Below, piece by piece: positions 36,783-45,215 of a DNA stretch of 64,000 bases. Under the pieces are notes generated by a model that did not search any database, was not told where the DNA came from, and was given only the letters and a program-made list of their open reading frames with translations. Position 1 is the stretch's first letter; each line of letters begins with the position of its first letter. A program made the translations under genes and the position numbers. Location of the stretch: contig ATWE01000012.1 of assembly GCA_000421085.1 (NCBI GenBank), positions 124,001 to 188,000 on the forward strand, given 5' to 3'. This stretch comes from Ensifer sp. USDA 6670. GTDB lineage: Bacteria; Pseudomonadota; Alphaproteobacteria; Rhizobiales; Rhizobiaceae.

Positions 36783-37870
36783 CAGGCGTGCTCCGGAAGG
36801 CGAAGACGGTAGTAGATGAAGAAATCGGCGGCGAGCAGGAAGAACAGGAGGATGCCCTGGAAGATGCGGGTGAGCGCCGCCGGCAGTCCGAGGGTCATCT
36901 GAACGGTTTCGCCGCCGAGGAAGAGGAGCGACATCAGCAGTCCCCCGAGCACGATGCCGAAGGCGTTCAGCCGACCGATGAAGGCGACGATGATGGCGGC
37001 AAAGCCGTAACCGGGCGAGATTTGGGGAGACAATTGCCCGAGCGGCCCGGCGACTTCCGCCATGCCGGCGATGCCGGCCGCCGCGCCACCCGCAAGCAGC
37101 CCTGTCCAGACTGCCGAGGACTCGCGAAAGCCCGCATAGCGTGCCGCAAGCGGAGCGGCGCCGCTCACCGACATCTTGTAGCCGAGAAAGCTGCGATCGG
37201 TGAAGAGCCACATGATGACGACCGCCACGGCCGTGATGAAGATCGACGGATTGAGCCGGTAGGAATAATCGAAAGGTTCGAACATTGCCGCCGCGGGCAG
37301 GAGCGCCGTTTGCGGATAGTTGAAGCCTGCCGGATCGCGCCACGGCCCGTGCACCAGAAAGGACAGCAACAGCGTCGCGATATAGGTCAGCATGAGCGTG
37401 ACGAGGATCTCGTTGGTGTTCATGCGGGCTCTGAGAAATGCCGGGATCGCCGCCCATGCCATGCCGGCTCCTGCACCTGCGAGAAACATCAGGGGAATGA
37501 GGAGCGGGCTCTCGGGATTAGGATAGAAAAGGCCGACGCCACAGGCTGCGATAGCGCCGATGATGAGTTGCCCCTCGGCGCCGATGTTCCAGATGTTGGC
37601 GCGGAATCCGACCGCCAGTCCGCAGGCGATCAGGATCAGAGGCGAGGCCTTGAGCAGCCACTCGGAAAGACCGTTGATGGAATTGATAGGCGCCACGAAG
37701 AAGGCGTGCAGCGTCGCCAGCGGATCATAGCCGAGCGCGGCAAACAGTACGGACCCCGCAAGAAAGGTCAGCGCCGTGGCGATCACCGGAGCGGCTATCC
37801 GCATCTGGGCGGATGGTTCCTGCCTTTGTTCAATCCTCAAGCGCAACTTCGGTTCTCCTCGTTTCGCCAT
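36782..37870 (-). CDS. ABC transporter permease (BMP-linked, first permease)
   Basis: A 362-aa permease with a cytoplasmic N-terminal tail (~20 residues) and about ten helices. The family motif LIACGLAVGFRANIWNIGAEGQLIIGAIAACG and the coupling-loop region NTNEILVTLMLTYIATLLL are present. It overlaps the ATPase gene by 41 bases and the second permease by one base. This is the YufP/NupP-type permease used for nucleosides and free purines in characterised systems; here the ligand is unknown. Confidence 0.88.
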   Translation of the reverse strand: MAKRGEPKLRLRIEQRQEPSAQMRIAAPVIATALTFLAGSVLFAALGYDPLATLHAFFVAPINSINGLSEWLLKASPLILIACGLAVGFRANIWNIGAEGQLIIGAIAACGVGLFYPNPESPLLIPLMFLAGAGAGMAWAAIPAFLRARMNTNEILVTLMLTYIATLLLSFLVHGPWRDPAGFNYPQTALLPAAAMFEPFDYSYRLNPSIFITAVAVVIMWLFTDRSFLGYKMSVSGAAPLAARYAGFRESSAVWTGLLAGGAAAGIAGMAEVAGPLGQLSPQISPGYGFAAIIVAFIGRLNAFGIVLGGLLMSLLFLGGETVQMTLGLPAALTRIFQGILLFFLLAADFFIYYRLRLPEHA

Positions 37871-39365
37871 GGCCGACCCGGGTCATCAAGAGGCCGATCT
37901 CTTCGCGATTGGTCTGCTTTCTGATCAATGGCGGCGAAACACGGCCGTTGGAAATGACCAGCAACCGGTCGCAAATCTCGAACAGTTCATCGAGCTCCTC
38001 CGATACGACAAGCACCGCAGCGCCGGCGCGGCTGAGATCGACCAGCGTCTGGCGGATGAAGGCAGCTGCACCGACATCGACGCCCCAGGTCGGCTGGGAC
38101 ACGAGAAGAATTTTCGGCTCCAGGGTAAGCTCGCGCCCGACGATGAATTTCTGCAGGTTGCCGCCGGAGAGGCTTTGCGCGCTCGCTTGCGGTCCATTCG
38201 CCTTCACCTTGAAGCGCTCGATAACGCGTCTCGCGAAATCGCCGGCCCGCCTGCGGTCGACGAGGGCGTTACGCACGAGGCCCGCCCGGTGGGCCGTCAG
38301 CACGGCGTTCTCCCACAGGGCGTGGGGCGGCACCGCGCCGCGGCCGAGGCGTTCCTCCGGGACGAAGGCCATGCCGAGCTTGCGCCGTTCGCCGGCGCTG
38401 AGATGCCCGGACGGTCTGCCGCCGATGAGGATCGTCTCCGCACGCGGATGGGTCCGCTCGCCGCTCAACAGCGCGATCAACTCCGCCTGGCCATTGCCCG
38501 ACACCCCGGCCAGCCCGACGATCTCGCCGCCATGCACTTCGAGGGATACATCCGTCAGTTCGGTGCCGTACTTGTCCCGGGCGGGAGCGGAGAGTCCGCG
38601 GACTTCCAGCAGCGGCTTGGCGCTTGGGGCTGAAGGGCTGACATGCATTTCAGGAAGCTGCGAGCCGACCATCATCCGGGCGAGCTCCAGCGACGTCGAT
38701 TCCTTGGGTTTTGCCGTGCCGGTCACCTTGCCGTTGCGCAGCACCGTGGCGGTGTCGCAAAGTTCCTGCACTTCATCGAGCTTGTGGCTGATATAGACGA
38801 TGCTGCAGCCTTCGCTTGCCAGCTGGCGCAGCGTTCCGAAGAGCTTCACCACTGCCTGCGGCGTAAGCACCGAGGTCGGCTCGTCCAGGATCAGAAGCTT
38901 GGGTGACTGCAGCAGGCACCGCACGATCTCCACGCGCTGCCGCTCGCCGACGGAGAGATCGTGCACCCTGCGGTGCGGATCGATCGGCATGCCGTAGCGC
39001 GCCGATAAGGCTTCGATCTCGGTCGCGAGCCGGCCGAGGTCGAAAGTGCCTTTGACCGCCAGGGCGATATTCTCGACCACGGAGACGGATTCGAAGAGCG
39101 CGAAATGCTGGTAGACCATCTCGATCCCGAGCGAGCGCGAAATTGCGGGATTGTGCGCTTCGATCCGTCTGCCGTCGCAATAGATCTCGCCCGAGTCGGC
39201 TTGAGCCGCGCCGTAGATGATCTTCATCAGCGTCGATTTGCCGGCGCCGTTCTCTCCGAGGACGGCGTGTATCTCTCCCGGCAGGATCGACAGCGAGACG
39301 GCGTCGTTCGCGACGGTGCCGGGATAACTCTTGGTAATGCTGCGCAGTTCGAGGCGGGGGATCAT
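37830..39365 (-). CDS. ABC transporter duplicated ATP-binding protein (BMP-linked)
   Basis: A 511-aa protein with two ABC domains. The first is complete: GENGAGKST, signature LSVGERQRVEIV and Walker B LLILDEPTSVLTP. The second has no Walker A Lys (GVSGNGQAEL) and an altered Walker B (ILLVSQPTWGVDVG) but keeps LSGGNLQKFIVGREL. This asymmetric layout is normal for the RbsA/YufO group. It powers the two permeases encoded downstream. The ATG at 39365 has AGGAG upstream. Confidence 0.92.
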   Translation of the reverse strand: MIPRLELRSITKSYPGTVANDAVSLSILPGEIHAVLGENGAGKSTLMKIIYGAAQADSGEIYCDGRRIEAHNPAISRSLGIEMVYQHFALFESVSVVENIALAVKGTFDLGRLATEIEALSARYGMPIDPHRRVHDLSVGERQRVEIVRCLLQSPKLLILDEPTSVLTPQAVVKLFGTLRQLASEGCSIVYISHKLDEVQELCDTATVLRNGKVTGTAKPKESTSLELARMMVGSQLPEMHVSPSAPSAKPLLEVRGLSAPARDKYGTELTDVSLEVHGGEIVGLAGVSGNGQAELIALLSGERTHPRAETILIGGRPSGHLSAGERRKLGMAFVPEERLGRGAVPPHALWENAVLTAHRAGLVRNALVDRRRAGDFARRVIERFKVKANGPQASAQSLSGGNLQKFIVGRELTLEPKILLVSQPTWGVDVGAAAFIRQTLVDLSRAGAAVLVVSEELDELFEICDRLLVISNGRVSPPLIRKQTNREEIGLLMTRVGHGETRRTEVALED

Positions 39366-39396
39366 GGCCGCTCCTGCCGTGGTTGTGCATTGGCGA

Positions 39397-39436
39397 CGAC
39401 GTGTCCGCGGCGCGGGATTGCGCCGCGGTCACGTCG
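39397..39436 (-). terminator. stem-loop between SBP and ATPase genes of importer 1
   Basis: The arms 39397-39413 and 39420-39436 pair over 17 positions with one mismatch around a six-base loop. Lying just after the abundant binding-protein gene, it probably protects that mRNA end or partly terminates transcription so that the binding protein is made in excess of the membrane parts. Confidence 0.65.
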
Positions 39437-39451
39437 ATTTCAGGACGCGGC

Positions 39452-40546
39452 TCAGCTGAGCTTGCCGATCATCCCCCTGACGAACCAGTTCATCCCGCGG
39501 ATGTCGGTATCCGAAAGAACCGACCCGGCAGCGACCTTGACGTTGCCGTCCTGGTCCTTGAGCTCGCCGGCATAGGGGTGGATCTTGCCCGCGGCGATAT
39601 CCGCCTCGAGCTGCTTCAATTTGGCCTGGACGTCGGCAGGGATCGCCTCGTTGTAGGGGGCCATCTTGACGACGCCGGCGGCAAGCCCGTCCCAACGCGC
39701 CTCAGCCTTCCAGCTGCCCTCCGCTACGCCTTTTGCGGCGCGCAGATACTCGCTGGACCAGTCGAGGGTAAAGGCCGTGAGCTGTTTGCCGGAGCCGAAC
39801 TTGGCCATGTCGCTGGCGTAGCCGATAGACCAGGCGCCGCCTTCGCCGGCCACCTGTACGCCGGTTGCCGTATCGGTCATCGAACAGATCACGTCGCAGC
39901 CTTGCGACAGGAGCGTGTTGGCGGCTTCCTTCTCCTTGCCCGGATCGAACCAGGAGTTGAGGAAGATGGCGTTGCAGGTGGCCTCCGGATTGACGCTCTG
40001 CGCGCCGAGAAGAAGCGCGTTCGCCGGCCCGACAATGTCCGGGATCGGGAACCCGCCGATGAACCCGATCTTGCCGGACTTGCTCATATGCGCGCCGGCA
40101 GCGCCGGCGACGAAGGTGCCCTCGTAATATTTAGCCTCGAAGGTGCCGAGATTTGCGCGGTGTACGATGCCCGAACAGTGCTCGAACGCCGTCTTGGGAA
40201 AGCGCGGCGCCACCTTCTGCATCGGCGTGCCGTGCGAGAAGCTGGTCCCGAAAATCAGCTGATTTCCGGAGGCGGCGAGCTCGCGGAACACGCGTTCGGC
40301 ATCCTGGGGCATGAAGATGTTGTCGATGACCGTTATGGCGACCTTGTCGCCAAATTCCTTCTTGATCGCGTCGACGCCCAGGCTGTGCTGTTTGGTCCAG
40401 CCGATCTCGGCGATCGGCGAGACATAGACGACGCCGATCTTGAGCGGCTCCTCTGCGCTCGCGAAGCTGGCAAGGCTTCCGGTTCCGAGTGCCACACCGG
40501 TCGCGCCGGAATATCGAAGGAATTGTCGTCTGGTCAGGTTGAACAT
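39452..40546 (-). CDS. BMP-family ABC substrate-binding protein, Tat-exported
   Basis: A 364-aa periplasmic binding protein. The N-terminus carries a twin-arginine signal (TRRQFLRYSG, cleavage after ASFASA near residue 30). The mature part begins EEPLKIGVVYVSPIAEIGWT, the BMP/Med-family start, and contains FGTSFSH and GFIGGFPIPDIV. BMP-family proteins in characterised bacteria bind purine nucleosides or, in related clades, other purines. AGGGG precedes the ATG. It is transcribed with the ATPase and permeases and divergently from the oxygenase genes, 43 bases upstream of the GntR gene's stop side. Confidence 0.9.
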   Translation of the reverse strand: MFNLTRRQFLRYSGATGVALGTGSLASFASAEEPLKIGVVYVSPIAEIGWTKQHSLGVDAIKKEFGDKVAITVIDNIFMPQDAERVFRELAASGNQLIFGTSFSHGTPMQKVAPRFPKTAFEHCSGIVHRANLGTFEAKYYEGTFVAGAAGAHMSKSGKIGFIGGFPIPDIVGPANALLLGAQSVNPEATCNAIFLNSWFDPGKEKEAANTLLSQGCDVICSMTDTATGVQVAGEGGAWSIGYASDMAKFGSGKQLTAFTLDWSSEYLRAAKGVAEGSWKAEARWDGLAAGVVKMAPYNEAIPADVQAKLKQLEADIAAGKIHPYAGELKDQDGNVKVAAGSVLSDTDIRGMNWFVRGMIGKLS

Positions 40547-40600
40547 GGCAGTAACCCCTTTGTCGGTTCGTGTCGTTTCTCCGGCTTGTGCCCGCCGGAT

Positions 40601-41371
40601 CTATTTCGTGGCGTGGACGTGGCGACTCGCGCCGGCCCCGCCGCCTTCTCCCGTTTTCTTGCGTGGCGCCGGCTTGGGCGCCTCATCGGCTTTGCCGTCG
40701 AGATAGGGCTGAAGCGCTTCGCGCGGCGTCAGCTCCGGAAAGACCTGCCGATCCATGATATAGCCGCGCACGACGCTGCGGTGATGGGTGTCGATCAGCT
40801 CCATGACAGGCTTCAGCCGGCCCTTTTCGAGCAGGTCGATCACGCGCTGGTGGTCGTCCAGCAGATTGCAATAGTCGAAATCGGCGGAGATCAATGAGCG
40901 CAGGAGCGTGGTGCGCCGGACGAGCTGCGCGTGAATTTCCTGCATTACCTTGTTACGGCTGAGGCGGACGAAGAGAGTATGAAACTCCTGGCCGAGAACG
41001 TCGGCAAGCGCGTCGTTGCCGGATGAGACGGCCTGGCGCTGACGCTCCACGTGCTGGCGCAACTCGGCGAAGCCGGCGGGCCCGAGCCGGTCGCAGAGCT
41101 GGGCGGCAACGCCCTGTTCCACGAGCGTCAGCGCGTCGTAGATCTCCATCGCCTCTTGCATGCTGGGGCGTGCGACGAAGGCGCCGCGATTGCGTTCGAT
41201 CTGCGCCAGCCCGTCGTCGGCAAGCCTGATCAGCGCCTGGCGGATCACGATGCGGCTGACCTCGAAGATTTCCGCCAGTTCGCGCTCGCCGAGCTTGCAT
41301 CCGGGTACGAGCCGGTGATCGATGATCGCCCGGGTCAGGATGTCGGCAATCGCCTGCGAACGGCTGCTCAT
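40601..41371 (-). CDS. GntR-family (FCD) transcriptional regulator
   Basis: A 256-aa regulator. It has an N-terminal winged helix (about 5-72; LGERELAEIFEVSRIVIRQALIRLADDGLAQIERNRGAFV) and a C-terminal all-helical FCD ligand domain (80-215) with the metal-type His/Asp positions around EFHTLFVRLSRN and DDHQRVIDLL. The last ~30 residues are basic and Pro/Gly-rich. The ATG at 41371 with GGAGAG eight bases upstream is preferred over 41386. It is first in the minus-strand transport operon and divergent from the Ndm-like genes, with two operator-like repeats in between, so it likely controls both. Confidence 0.88.
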   Translation of the reverse strand: MSSRSQAIADILTRAIIDHRLVPGCKLGERELAEIFEVSRIVIRQALIRLADDGLAQIERNRGAFVARPSMQEAMEIYDALTLVEQGVAAQLCDRLGPAGFAELRQHVERQRQAVSSGNDALADVLGQEFHTLFVRLSRNKVMQEIHAQLVRRTTLLRSLISADFDYCNLLDDHQRVIDLLEKGRLKPVMELIDTHHRSVVRGYIMDRQVFPELTPREALQPYLDGKADEAPKPAPRKKTGEGGGAGASRHVHATK

Positions 41372-41458
41372 GACAGATCTCTCCATCTCCCGCAGAAAAT
41401 CTGCGGGATGGTCGCACCAGAATGTTGCATAGCCACATATCCAGCGTTACGAATTCCA

Positions 41459-41473
41459 TATCGGTATTCAATC
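41459..41473. promoter_or_regulatory. operator-like site 1 (GntR candidate)
   Basis: TATCGGTATTCAATC matches the perfect palindrome at 41523-41537 at 12 of 15 positions when aligned on GGTAT. It lies 88 bases upstream of the GntR gene start. Confidence 0.45.
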
Positions 41474-41522
41474 AAATCAAGCTGTCAATCAAAAAACGCA
41501 TTTTGCCATGCAATTTTTTATT

Positions 41523-41537
41523 GATTGGTATCCAATC
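41523..41537. promoter_or_regulatory. operator-like site 2, perfect palindrome (GntR candidate)
   Basis: GATTGGTATCCAATC has six-base arms around TAT. It fits the TGGT-N-ACCA-like pattern of FadR/VanR-type GntR operators. It lies 65 bases before the first oxygenase start, where binding would block that promoter. The second copy (41459-41473) is 64 bases away, about six helical turns. Confidence 0.5.
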
Positions 41538-41602
41538 TTGTGGTTCCAATGAGTCCATCACGGAGCTAGGTTCATAGGGAAGTGCTAGCCAGGGAGGATG
41601 CG

Positions 41603-42469
41603 ATGAGCAGAACTGCCCTTTGTAGCGATCGAGTTCTTCTTAATGATTGGCATGTCGTTGCGGACCTGACGAACCTGTCGCCGACCGCCCCCTTTCACAC
41701 CCGCCTGCTGGGCGTTGACCTCACCATCCACTGTCGTGGGCGCTATCGCCTACAGGTGGTTCGCAGCGGTAGCGGCGAACCGGTGAATTCCGACAGCCGT
41801 TACGGTTTTCTCTGGGCTTGTCTCGGCACGCCCGAGCGCGACATCGTCTTCGTGCCGGAGGCGAACGAGGCGGACCGTCATCTCGTGACCGGTGGGTCGA
41901 TTGCCGTGAACGTCTCGGGGCTACGCGCGGTCGAGAACTTCCTCGACATGGGGCACTTTCCGTTCATTCACACGGGCTGGCTCGGGGAGGAGCCGCATAC
42001 CGAAGTCGCGCCTTACAAGGTCGAGCTTACCGAAGCCGACGAGGTCATGGCGACCGAATGCAAGTTCTATCAGCCGGTCGCTTCGCCAACAGCGAAGGAA
42101 GGCTTTGTCGTCGATTACATCTACAAGGTGATCCGCCCCTACACGGTGGCGCTTTACAAGAGCAATCCTGTTCACAAGGTACGGCTCGACGTAATCACGC
42201 TCTTCGTGCAGCCGGTAGACGAGGAACGTTGCATCGCCCATCCGTTCCTCTGCTACCTGAAGGAAGGGGTCAGCGAGGCCTCGATCCGCAGCTTCATGCA
42301 ATTGATCTTCGCCCAGGACAAGCCGATTCTCGAAAATCAGCTGCCGAAAAGGCTGCCGCTTGACCCGCGCGCCGAAACCCCGATCCGCGCCGATGCCGTT
42401 TCCGTCTATTACCGCAGATGGTTGCGCGATCGCGCGGTCACCTACGGCGCGATTCCGGCCCGGGTGTAA
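41603..42469 (+). CDS. Rieske-less non-heme iron oxygenase, NdmC-like (copy 1)
   Basis: A 288-aa catalytic subunit of the Rieske oxygenase family without a Rieske cluster. The mononuclear iron site is complete: N112-x2-D115-x2-H118-x4-H123 in ENFLDMGHFPFIH, and D239 in AQDKPILENQ as the probable third ligand. The N-terminus (NDWHVVADL...RLLGVDLTI) still resembles the start of a Rieske domain, but the CxH and CxxH ligand loops are absent. It resembles NdmC, the methylxanthine N7-demethylase subunit that borrows a Rieske centre from NdmD. The C-terminal pattern PIRADAVSVYYRRWLRD also recalls NdmA. The ATG at 41603 has GGGAGG upstream. The substrate is inferred. Confidence 0.82.
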   Translation: MSRTALCSDRVLLNDWHVVADLTNLSPTAPFHTRLLGVDLTIHCRGRYRLQVVRSGSGEPVNSDSRYGFLWACLGTPERDIVFVPEANEADRHLVTGGSIAVNVSGLRAVENFLDMGHFPFIHTGWLGEEPHTEVAPYKVELTEADEVMATECKFYQPVASPTAKEGFVVDYIYKVIRPYTVALYKSNPVHKVRLDVITLFVQPVDEERCIAHPFLCYLKEGVSEASIRSFMQLIFAQDKPILENQLPKRLPLDPRAETPIRADAVSVYYRRWLRDRAVTYGAIPARV

Positions 42470-42508
42470 CCGCCTTATGATCAGACGCCATTCACGGAGA
42501 CGAACGAC

Positions 42509-43414
42509 ATGAGCCCGACCAAATGCCAGGACCAGGTGGTTCTCGATCTGTGGCACCCGCTGGCGGCGCTGGAGGAGGTTCCGGCGAGGACGGTTCAGGA
42601 CACGGTGCTGCTCGAGGAGCGCATCAGCTATGTTTCGGATGGGGAGGGCAAGGCGGCCGTCTGGCGTTCGCGCCCGGACCTGCCTGCCGGAAGCCCGGTC
42701 GATATCGATACGCTCGGCGGCTGTCTGCCGATCAAGCTTGCCTACGGCTATATCTGGACCTCGCTGGGCACGCCGCCGGCCGAGCTGTTTCCGATTCCGG
42801 AATATGCGGAGGCCGATCGGCGCAAGCTCAACGCCGCCACCGTCGGCGTCAATGTTTCGGCACCGCGCGCGATCGAGAATTTCCTCGACATGGGCCACTT
42901 TCCTTATGTCCACACCGATATTCTGGGAGCCGAGCCCCACACGGAGGTCAAGGAGTACGACGTCGAGCTTTCGGTCGAGCGCGACGAGATTGTCGCCACG
43001 CGCTGTCGCTTCTTCCAGCCGATGGCCTCGACCGCATCGACCGGCGGCGCCGATGTAGAGTACATCTATCGGGTGCCGCATCCCTATTGTTCGGTGCTTT
43101 ACAAATCCAGCCCCGTCGACGAGAGCCGTCTCGACGTCATTGCCGTTTTCCTTCAGCCGGTCGATCAGGAGCACGTCCGCGCGCATATGATGCTCTGTGT
43201 CCTCGACGAAGAGAACGAAGACAAGGTGATCAAACGCTTCCAGCAAACGATCTTCGGCCAGGACAAGCCGATCCTGGAGAACCAGTTTCCGAAGCGTCTG
43301 CCGCTCGACCCGCGGGCGGAGACGCCGATCCGCGCCGACAAGTCGGCGATCGCCTACCGCCGTTGGCTCAGCCAGAAGGGCGTGACCTATGGGGTCATCC
43401 CGGCCGCCACCTGA
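42509..43414 (+). CDS. Rieske-less non-heme iron oxygenase, NdmC-like (copy 2)
   Basis: A 301-aa paralogue of the preceding gene. The iron site is intact: N124, D127, H130 and H135 in ENFLDMGHFPYVH, and Asp in FGQDKPILENQ. No Rieske cysteine/histidine ligands are present. The N-terminal ~100 residues differ clearly from copy 1, while the core and the C-terminus (LPLDPRAETPIRAD) are nearly shared, so the two probably differ in substrate position or form a mixed oligomer. It lies 39 bases after copy 1 with ACGGAGACG upstream of the ATG and is followed 24 bases later by the reductase gene. Confidence 0.82.
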   Translation: MSPTKCQDQVVLDLWHPLAALEEVPARTVQDTVLLEERISYVSDGEGKAAVWRSRPDLPAGSPVDIDTLGGCLPIKLAYGYIWTSLGTPPAELFPIPEYAEADRRKLNAATVGVNVSAPRAIENFLDMGHFPYVHTDILGAEPHTEVKEYDVELSVERDEIVATRCRFFQPMASTASTGGADVEYIYRVPHPYCSVLYKSSPVDESRLDVIAVFLQPVDQEHVRAHMMLCVLDEENEDKVIKRFQQTIFGQDKPILENQFPKRLPLDPRAETPIRADKSAIAYRRWLSQKGVTYGVIPAAT

Positions 43415-43438
43415 CGCTTCAGAATTCCGGAGAGAACG

Positions 43439-45205
43439 ATGCTCGATACCGCCAAGACCAGATGGCATCCCGTTGCCGCATCCTATGATCTGCCGTTCCG
43501 CCACGTCTTCCACGCCCAGTTGCTCGGCCGCGAGTTCGCCGTCTGGCGTGCCGATGACGGCTACGTCAACATTTGGGAGAACCGCTGCCTGCACCGCGGC
43601 GTCCGCCTATCGATCGGCATCAACGATGGCCGCGAGTTGAAGTGTCAATATCATGGCTGGCGCTATTCCAACCGCACCGCCGGCTGCACCTATATTCCGG
43701 CGCACCCGGCCGACGCTCCGGCCCGCACCATTACCAACCGTACCTTTGCGGGCGTCGAGCGCTATGGCCTCGTCTGGACGGCGGAGGAGCCGCAAGGGGA
43801 CGTGCCGGACGTTGCGGGCCTCGCCGAAGGCGATCTTCTCACCCTTCGCGGCATTCCGGTCAATGCGCCGGCCGATGTCGTGGTGGCGGCGCTGACGGGC
43901 TATCGCTTTCAGCCGAACGACTGCCTCGAAGGCACAGCGGGGGATATGTCGCTGAAGGCGAGCGACGGCTTCTCGGTCGCGCTCACGGCCCGCGAAAAGG
44001 GCGCCGAGACGGTTGCCGTCTTCTTCGTCCAGCCGGTCGACTCCAACCGCTCGGTGGTCCGCGGCGTAGTCGACGGCTCGCCGCGCGGCGGCGAACGGAT
44101 CGCCGTCCTGCGCCATCACAACGAAAGGCTTTCAAAGCTTCGCGAGACGGTCGAGCGCGAGGCGGCTGCCGCACCGCAGCCGGCGCCGCTCGAGCCGGTG
44201 ATCGAGCGCGTCTCGCCGGAACTTGCGGAAATGCCGGAAATGACCGCTCATGGCCGCAAGGCGACGATCCGTGTAACGGTCGCGCGAAAGTGGATGGCTG
44301 CCGAGGGGATCGCGGCGTTCGAGCTTCGCCCGATCAAGGGCCTGCTGCCGACTTTCCAGCCCGGCGCCCACATTGACGTTCACATGCCGAATGGCCTCAT
44401 CCGGCAATATTCGATCACCAATGGCCCGGGCGAAAGCGACAGCTACGTCATCGGCGTCAAGCTGGAGCGGGATTCGAAGGGCGGCTCGCTCTGCATGCAT
44501 GAAACGCTTCGCGAGGGCGACGTCCTGGCGATATCGGAGCCGCGCAACAATTTTCCGCTGCGTCGCGACGCCGAGAAGACGATTTTCGTGGCCGGCGGCA
44601 TCGGCGTCACGCCGCTGATCGCCATGGCACAGGCACTTAAGAACCAGAGCCTGGACTTCGCCTTCCACTACTTCGCCCAGAACCAGGCACAACTCGCCTT
44701 TCCGGAAAAGACCGCTCTCCTCGGCGAGGCGCTCAAGCCTCAGCTCGGGCTCGACCCGGAGGGGACTGCCGCTAGGCTCAAGCACATTCTTTCCGGGTAT
44801 CGGCCGGGCATGCATCTCTATCTCTGCGGTCCGGGGCCAATGCTCGAGACGGCGCGCCGGATCGCTGCGGAGCTCGGCTGGCCGGAAACGGCGGTGCATT
44901 TCGAATATTTCAAGAACACCAATACGATCGACGACAGTTCGAGCTTCGAGGTGGCGCTGGCGCGCTCCTGCGTGACATTGAAGGTGCCGGCCGGCAGGAC
45001 CATCCTCGAGGTGATGCGAGAAGCCGGAATCGACATGCCGTCGTCCTGCGAGCAGGGTGCCTGCGGCACCTGTGTTGCGACCGTGATCGAGGGTGTGCCC
45101 GATCACCAGGACGTCTACCTCAACGATGCCGAGCGCAAGTCCGGCACCAAGATCATGACCTGCGTGTCGCGCGCCAAATCCGCGCGCCTCGTCCTCGATC
45201 TCTAG
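43439..45205 (+). CDS. Rieske-flavin-ferredoxin reductase, NdmD-like
   Basis: A 588-aa fusion, the same length and domain order as NdmD. The N-terminal Rieske domain has C50-L-H52 and C69-x2-H72. Residues ~120-245 look like a remnant oxygenase domain (VFFVQPVDSNRSVVRGV) without iron ligands. From ~265 comes a flavin/NAD(P)H reductase (PGAHIDVHMP, RQYSITNG, GGIGVTPLI, LYLCGPGPM), then a plant-type [2Fe-2S] ferredoxin with C537, C542, C545 and C575. It should move electrons from NAD(P)H through flavin and ferredoxin to its own Rieske centre and on to the Rieske-less oxygenases upstream. Its Rieske domain supplies what they lack. Confidence 0.88.
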   Translation: MLDTAKTRWHPVAASYDLPFRHVFHAQLLGREFAVWRADDGYVNIWENRCLHRGVRLSIGINDGRELKCQYHGWRYSNRTAGCTYIPAHPADAPARTITNRTFAGVERYGLVWTAEEPQGDVPDVAGLAEGDLLTLRGIPVNAPADVVVAALTGYRFQPNDCLEGTAGDMSLKASDGFSVALTAREKGAETVAVFFVQPVDSNRSVVRGVVDGSPRGGERIAVLRHHNERLSKLRETVEREAAAAPQPAPLEPVIERVSPELAEMPEMTAHGRKATIRVTVARKWMAAEGIAAFELRPIKGLLPTFQPGAHIDVHMPNGLIRQYSITNGPGESDSYVIGVKLERDSKGGSLCMHETLREGDVLAISEPRNNFPLRRDAEKTIFVAGGIGVTPLIAMAQALKNQSLDFAFHYFAQNQAQLAFPEKTALLGEALKPQLGLDPEGTAARLKHILSGYRPGMHLYLCGPGPMLETARRIAAELGWPETAVHFEYFKNTNTIDDSSSFEVALARSCVTLKVPAGRTILEVMREAGIDMPSSCEQGACGTCVATVIEGVPDHQDVYLNDAERKSGTKIMTCVSRAKSARLVLDL

Positions 45206-45215
45206 GAGATGCCCG

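Noticed and set aside
35862-37457. 531-codon version of permease 2 of importer 1
   Set aside because: The N-terminal half is a shadow of permease 1; the ATG at 36782 overlapping the permease 1 stop gives the normal length.
37830-39365. broken ATPase because the second half lacks Walker A lysine
   Set aside because: This asymmetry is normal for duplicated ATPases of the RbsA/BMP type, and the same feature occurs in the ATPase of importer 2.
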